DNA of 35,111 nucleotides, from assembly GCA_036396535.1 (NCBI GenBank), contig DASWKR010000012.1, forward strand, positions 1-35,111. Reading direction: 5' to 3'. This document shows positions 31,764 to 35,111 of the stretch, piece by piece (positions within the stretch are counted from its first letter, which is position 1; every line of letters begins with the position of its first letter). The notes below the pieces were generated by a model. The model did not search any database. It was not told the origin of the DNA and saw only the letters and a list, made by a program, of their open reading frames with translations. The position numbers and the translations under genes were made by a program. The DNA comes from Acidimicrobiia bacterium. Its GTDB lineage: Bacteria > Actinomycetota > Acidimicrobiia > Spongiisociales > UBA5794.

Positions 31764-33138
31764 CTGGCTCCGTTTCAGATCCATGCTCGTCTCCGTCGTC
31801 TTCGCCCCGCTGGCCTTCTTCGTTTCGTTCGGGGGTCTCGAGGTCGACCGGATCGCCATTGCCGTCGACGGGCGTCGCGGCTTCAACAATGTGTTCGAGC
31901 GCTTTCCTCCGCAGGATATCACCGGCGAGCAGGTCCACTTGACCACTGGCGGCGAGCGTCGCCCGGAGGTCGCCGGCGTCGCGGCCCGTCGCCTGGGACA
32001 TCTCCGTGATGGCCGCATCGATCTCGTCCTCGGTCGCCTCGATGCCTGCTGCCGCGGCGACAGACTCCAGCAGGATCCGGCTGCGCAGGGCGCGCTCCGA
32101 GCGTGCCTCGAGGTCCGCGATCAGCCCGTCCTGGTCCTGTCCCGTGATGCGCAGGTAGTTGTCGAGGTCGAGGCCCTGGTTCTCGAGCGTGTGGAAGAGG
32201 TTGTGCACCGAGGCCTCGGTCTCGGCGTCGATGAGGCCGCGAGGGATCTCGACGTCCAGCTCGTCGATGAGCGCTGTGAGGAGCCCATCGCGGAAGTCCC
32301 GCGCCGCAACGGCTCGCTTCATGCTGCGCGTCCCATCCGCCAGCTGCTCGCGCAACTCGACCACGGTGTCGAACTCCGTCACGTCGGACACCCAGTCGTC
32401 CGTCACGACTGGGAGCTTCTTGCCCCGCACCTCTTTGACCAGCACGCGCAGCCGGACTTCGTCGGGTCCCTCGAAGCCTTCCGGCAGGGTCGCCGGTCCC
32501 TCGCGGATGTCCCCGGCGGAGGCGCCGATCAGGAGATCGTCCAGTCCGGCTATGAACGATCGAGATCCGACCTCGTAGAGCAGGTCGTTGGCTGCCACCT
32601 CCTCGAGCGGCTTCCCGTTCGCCTCCGCCGAGAGGTTGATCATCACGAAGTCGCCTTCGTCGGCGACGCGATTCACGGTCTCGAGCTCGGCGAACTGATC
32701 GCGAAGCCGTTCGATCTGGCGATCGATCTCATCGTCGTCGACCTCGAACGAACCGACATCGATCTTCCGTCCCTCGTAGTCGGGGACGGTGTCGGCGGTC
32801 GGCCACAAGGTCACGCGCACATCGACCTCGACTCCGCCGTTCGCATCGCGGATGCTCACGACGCGAGGAGTGGTGACCGGCGAGAGCGCCGTCTCGCTGA
32901 GCGCCGAGCCCACCAGATCAGGAAGCGCCTCGTCGATCGCCTCGCTTCGCAGCGTCTCGGCTCCAACCATCCTCTCGACAATCGCTCGCGGGGCCTTGCC
33001 GGGACGGAATCCCTTGATCTTCATCGATTTGGACAGCTTGCGAGCCGCGACGCCCTTGGCGCTCTCGAGCTCGGCCTCGTCGACGCGCAGCGTGAGGAGC
33101 CGCTCGAACCTTCCCGCTTCTGTGACGGTCGTCTGCAC
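31756..33138 (-). CDS. tig: Trigger factor
   Basis: Trigger factor is the ribosome-bound chaperone and prolyl isomerase. The 460-residue protein has the ribosome-binding motif GFRPGKAP within the N-terminal domain (about 1-145), an FKBP-like domain (about 150-240, from [18 protein letters not shown]), and the helical C-terminal domain. The tail is very acidic ([17 protein letters not shown]). The start is GTG 33138 with AGGA 6 nt upstream. The tig-clpP-clpX order is standard. Confidence 0.97.
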   Translation of the reverse strand: MQTTVTEAGRFERLLTLRVDEAELESAKGVAARKLSKSMKIKGFRPGKAPRAIVERMVGAETLRSEAIDEALPDLVGSALSETALSPVTTPRVVSIRDANGGVEVDVRVTLWPTADTVPDYEGRKIDVGSFEVDDDEIDRQIERLRDQFAELETVNRVADEGDFVMINLSAEANGKPLEEVAANDLLYEVGSRSFIAGLDDLLIGASAGDIREGPATLPEGFEGPDEVRLRVLVKEVRGKKLPVVTDDWVSDVTEFDTVVELREQLADGTRSMKRAVAARDFRDGLLTALIDELDVEIPRGLIDAETEASVHNLFHTLENQGLDLDNYLRITGQDQDGLIADLEARSERALRSRILLESVAAAAGIEATEDEIDAAITEMSQATGRDAGDLRATLAASGQVDLLAGDILRRKALEHIVEAATPVDGNGDPVDLETPERNEEGQRGEDDGDEHGSETEPDD

Positions 33139-33200
33139 GCATCTTCCTTTCGGCGCCGCGCCGTCGCGGGTCGCTGTTCGCAGCCGGCGCCGCCGACCAT

Positions 33201-33252
33201 GCTGTCGTTCAGGGCTGTCGTTCAGGGCTGTCGTTCAGGTCTGTCGTTCTGG
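33201..33252. repeat. Four-copy 13-bp tandem repeat next to tRNA-His
   Basis: GCTGTCGTTCAGG occurs three times without change (33201-33213, 33214-33226, 33227-33239) and a fourth time as TCTGTCGTTCTGG (33240-33252). The last three bases of the fourth unit are the complement of the CCA end of tRNA-His. The array lies between tRNA-His and tig. Confidence 0.95.
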
Positions 33253-33328
33253 GGTGGCCGACGGGATTCGAACCCGCGACCTCCTGGACCACAACCAGGC
33301 GCTCTAACCGAGCTGAGCTACGGCCACC
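33253..33328 (-). tRNA. tRNA-His (anticodon GTG)
   Basis: The acceptor GTGGCCG pairs with CGGCCAC, with the extra G-1 paired to C73, the hallmark of tRNA-His. The anticodon stem is CCTGG/CCAGG with loop TTGTGGT. The T arm is CGGGTTCGAATCCCG. A CCA triplet follows at 33252-33250. Confidence 0.97.
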
Positions 33329-33343
33329 ATGAGTCGAGACTCG

Positions 33344-33416
33344 CGCCCCCGGAAGGATTCGAACCCTCGACCAAGAGCTTAGAAGGCTCCTGCTCTGTCC
33401 TCTGAGCTACGGGGGC
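33344..33416 (-). tRNA. tRNA-Arg (anticodon TCT)
   Basis: The acceptor GCCCCCG pairs with CGGGGGC, with discriminator G. The anticodon loop CTTCTAA reads AGA/AGG. The T arm is GAGGGTTCGAATCCTTC, with one weak pair. It lies 15 nt upstream of tRNA-His on the same strand. CCA is not encoded. Confidence 0.95.
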
Positions 33417-33486
33417 TCAGTTCTGCATCCCGGGCCGTCATCGGCGGCTCCGCCGATCCTGTACGCGGGAGCCCGGCCGCACCTGG

Positions 33487-33557
33487 AGCGGATGACGGGG
33501 ATCGAACCCGCATAACCAGCTTGGAAGGCTGGGGCTCTGCCATTGAGCTACATCCGC
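33487..33557 (-). tRNA. tRNA-Gly (anticodon TCC)
   Basis: The acceptor GCGGATG pairs with CATCCGC, with discriminator T. The anticodon stem CCAGC/GCTGG has loop CTTCCAA. The T arm is GCGGGTTCGATCCCCGT. A CCA triplet follows at 33486-33484. At 71 nt it has the short D arm usual for tRNA-Gly. Confidence 0.96.
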
Positions 33558-33687
33558 AGGCGGCGGGAAAGTGTAACGGCCCAACCGAAAGCCCAGCCCC
33601 TCGCGCCTGCATGTGGGCAGCTCCAGGACGCCACCTCCACCCAACTCGGGCCGGGCCGCGGGCACGGCGTCTTCAACGTGAGCCTCG

Positions 33688-33761
33688 TCGGGCTGGCCGG
33701 ATTCGAACCGGCGACCCCCTGCTCCCAAAGCAGGTGCGCTACCAAGCTGCGCTACAGCCCG
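33688..33761 (-). tRNA. tRNA-Pro (anticodon TGG)
   Basis: The acceptor CGGGCTG pairs with CAGCCCG, with discriminator A. The anticodon stem CCTGC/GCAGG has loop TTTGGGA. The D arm TAGCGCAGCTTGGTAGCGCA is typical of tRNA-Pro. CCA is not encoded. It lies back to back with the plus-strand gene at 33810. Confidence 0.97.
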
Positions 33762-33770
33762 TTCCTGCAA

Positions 33771-33798
33771 TGACGCATTCTGTCATACGGTCGTGACA
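33771..33798. promoter_or_regulatory. TGAC/GTCA half-site cluster between tRNA-Pro and the HTH gene
   Basis: TGAC (33771), GTCA (33782) and GTGACA (33793) form two overlapping inverted repeats in the 48-nt divergent gap upstream of the HTH-containing gene at 33810. This could be an operator for that protein. It is weak evidence from pattern only. Confidence 0.2.
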
Positions 33799-33809
33799 GC
33801 ATTGCCACC

Positions 33810-34550
33810 GTGCAGCCCATCCCGGTTGAGCTGCGGGCGCGCGCAGCTCGGTGGGAGGACCTCTCCCGCTCGGAACGGGCCGATCTTGGACGCGCTCTGC
33901 GGGGCCATGGGCTCTCGTACGGCGAGATCACGGCTGTCGTCCCTGTCGCCAAGGGGACCCTCGCCTACTGGTGCCGCGACGTGCCGCTCACCGACGAGCA
34001 AAGGGCGGCGATCGTCGAGCGGACCGGGTCCCGCGCCGGAGTCCCGAGAGACACCCAGCGACGCAGGAGGGTAGAGGTCGAGCAGATCAGGTCGGCAGCC
34101 CGGGCCGAGGTCCCCGCCCTCTCGAGAGACCCGCTCTGGGTAGCCGGGGTATGCCTGTACTGGGGAGAAGGCGGGAAATCGGCGCGGCGACTGGAGATGT
34201 CGAACGCTGACCCACGACTGTTGCTCTCCTTCTTGAAGTGGATTCGCCGATACCACGATCCCAGCTGCGACGTTGTGCTATCGCTGAACCTCCACGCCGC
34301 CAATGACGAACTCGAGGCCCGCGCTCACTGGCGTCGGGCTCTCGGGCTACCGATGGCTCCATTCACAAAGTCCTTCATCAAGCCAGAAGGGACCGGGCAT
34401 CGAAAGAACCACCTCGCGTATGGCGTCTGTCGAGTGCGACTCCGGAAGAGTGCAGATCCGTGGATCCGCACCATGGCGTGGGTCGACAGACTCAGCGCGC
34501 AGCTTGTTGCTTCTCCCGAAGCGTCGCTAGCCTCCAACTCGGGTCGCTAG
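33810..34550 (+). CDS. HTH plus LAGLIDADG-like protein, function unknown
   Basis: The protein has 246 residues. Residues about 25-60 look like a helix-turn-helix (SYGEITAVVPVAKGTLAYWC). From about residue 110 the pattern VAGVCLYWGEGGKS, then RRLEMSNADPRLLLSFLKWI, resembles the first helix and following strand of LAGLIDADG-type DNA-binding domains. A related pattern (ARAHWRRALGLP) appears later. Stand-alone proteins of this make-up occur in actinobacteria without known function; they may be domesticated homing-endonuclease relatives. The start is GTG 33810 with no Shine-Dalgarno, possibly leaderless. The stop TAG (34548-34550) lies inside tRNA-Lys, a 10-nt overlap. The family call is from memory of the motif pattern and needs a profile search. 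Confidence 0.6.
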   Translation: MQPIPVELRARAARWEDLSRSERADLGRALRGHGLSYGEITAVVPVAKGTLAYWCRDVPLTDEQRAAIVERTGSRAGVPRDTQRRRRVEVEQIRSAARAEVPALSRDPLWVAGVCLYWGEGGKSARRLEMSNADPRLLLSFLKWIRRYHDPSCDVVLSLNLHAANDELEARAHWRRALGLPMAPFTKSFIKPEGTGHRKNHLAYGVCRVRLRKSADPWIRTMAWVDRLSAQLVASPEASLASNSGR

Positions 34551-34614
34551 CTCAATTTGGCAGAGCATCTGACTCTTAATCAGAGGGTTGTGGGTTCGAG
34601 TCCCACGCGACCCA
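34541..34614 (+). tRNA. tRNA-Lys (anticodon CTT)
   Basis: The acceptor GGGTCGC pairs with GCGACCC, with discriminator A. The anticodon stem TCTGA/TCAGA has loop CTCTTAA. The T arm is GTGGGTTCGAGTCCCAC. CCA is not encoded. Its first 10 nt also encode the end of the upstream gene, with TAG at 34548-34550. Confidence 0.97.
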
Positions 34615-34762
34615 CGAGACACAGGTCCCGAGGCCCCCCTAACGGTCGTGGCGCAAGCGCTCCCAATGGCGGAGGCCATGAAGGCGTGGCAACCCGCCTG
34701 GTGTGACTTCTTCATCGTCCGATCACCCCGGCCGAGTCCAAGCCACGGTCGTCGGTGCGCCT

Positions 34763-34787
34763 CTGGGTTCGAATCCCAGGCGACCCA
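34763..34787 (+). pseudogene. Orphan tRNA 3' end (T arm and acceptor strand)
   Basis: CTGGG-TTCGAAT-CCCAG is a perfect T arm and is followed by GCGACCC-A, the same acceptor 3' strand and discriminator as tRNA-Lys. No matching 5' half (GGGTCGC, D arm, anticodon arm) lies upstream. The T-stem pairs differ from those of tRNA-Lys in a compensated way, so it derives from a related tRNA rather than a direct copy. It could be a deletion remnant or an old attachment-site duplication, 149 nt after tRNA-Lys. Confidence 0.7.
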
Positions 34788-34852
34788 CTCCCCTCGCCGG
34801 CTCGAATGGTGCGGCGCTGCCGTACCCACCCCACCCCTACCATCCTCGGGGC

Positions 34853-34936
34853 GCGGGCGTGGCGAAACTGGTAGACGCGCCAGGTTTAGGTCCTGGTGGG
34901 CGAAAGCCCGTGGGGGTTCGAGTCCCTCCGTCCGCA
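34853..34936 (+). tRNA. tRNA-Leu (anticodon TAG)
   Basis: The acceptor GCGGGCG pairs with CGTCCGC (one G-T pair), with discriminator A. The anticodon stem CCAGG/CCTGG has loop TTTAGGT. It has a long variable arm (TGGGCGAAAGCCCGT), as expected for a class II tRNA. The T arm is GGGGGTTCGAGTCCCTC. CCA is not encoded. The next gene begins 1 nt after it. Confidence 0.97.
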
Positions 34937-34937
34937 C

Positions 34938-35111
34938 TTGACCACGGTCGATCACGTCATCCTCGTCACGCCGGACGCAGCCGTCACGGCGGCTCGACTG
35001 CTGGCGGATCACGGTCTGGCGTCGACGCCGGGCGGGAGGCACCCCGGTCAGGGCACGGCCAACCGGATCGTCCCCCTCGGCAACGCATATCTGGAGGTCG
35101 TGCACGTGCAC
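34938..35111 (+). CDS. Glyoxalase-like domain protein, partial (3' end outside window)
   Basis: The 58 codons in the window read as the start of a glyoxalase-like (PF13468-type, VOC superfamily) protein: TTVDHVILVTPDAAVTAARL, then GGRHPGQGTANRIVPLGNAY and LEVV. The pattern of an early 'DHV' strand and 'GTaNrivpLGnaYLE' is characteristic. The start at TTG 34938 is the best in frame; it lies 1 nt after tRNA-Leu, so no ribosome site is possible outside the tRNA. The frame is open to the window edge. The substrate is unknown. Confidence 0.75.
   Translation, partial: MTTVDHVILVTPDAAVTAARLLADHGLASTPGGRHPGQGTANRIVPLGNAYLEVVHVH

Noticed and set aside
34700-34787. Complete second tRNA-Lys
   Set aside because: Only the T arm and acceptor 3' strand are present; no 5' acceptor, D arm or anticodon arm can be placed upstream.

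Overview
The window is a high-GC bacterial chromosome segment. Its gene order (valS-folC, mreB-mreC-mreD-mrdA-rodA, rne-rplU-rpmA-obg-proB, proA, nadD, a LytR_C-type protein, rsfS) is the order seen in Actinomycetota. The combination of a rod-elongation (Mre) operon with this arrangement, the GTG/TTG starts and the possible leaderless genes suggest a deep-branching, rod-shaped actinobacterium such as a member of the Acidimicrobiia. That placement is an inference; no taxonomic marker was compared.

Layout. 1-1685 is an accessory patch: a HigB/HigA-type toxin-antitoxin pair, with the toxin frame broken, lies inside a mosaic of GC-rich palindromic repeats (families A and B). 1686-14049 is a long minus-strand block. 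In direction of transcription it runs rne, rplU, rpmA, obg, proB, a small membrane protein, proA, a MoxR ATPase, a VWA protein, a receiver-only response regulator, an M23-like protein, nadD, a LytR_C protein, rsfS and tRNA-Ala. Many junctions overlap by 1-4 nt, which indicates translational coupling. tdk (plus) sits divergently from rne. 14986-20731 is the minus-strand cell-elongation operon mreB-mreC-mreD-mrdA(PBP2)-rodA. ndk (plus) is divergent from mreB and convergent with valS-folC.

25483-28053 is a three-gene ABC exporter (ATPase plus two ABC-2 permeases). It is preceded on its own strand by a chain of hairpins that ends in a classical intrinsic terminator, so the leader may be an attenuator or a separate small RNA. 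28572-29804 is a plus-strand amidohydrolase. 29827-33138 is the minus-strand proteostasis cluster tig-clpP-clpX. 33253-34936 is a tRNA cluster (His, Arg, Gly, Pro on minus; Lys, Leu on plus). It carries a putative HTH/LAGLIDADG-like gene whose stop codon lies inside tRNA-Lys, and an orphan tRNA 3' half. The window ends inside a glyoxalase-like gene.

Most of the window is housekeeping. The points that stand out are the repeat mosaic around a decayed toxin-antitoxin locus, rsfS without a canonical start codon after an in-frame TAG, the structured leader and terminator before the ABC exporter, the tRNA-Lys overlap with a nearby tRNA remnant, and a MoxR-VWA pair embedded in the proline/NAD gene block. 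I do not see a clear new defence or biosynthetic system.
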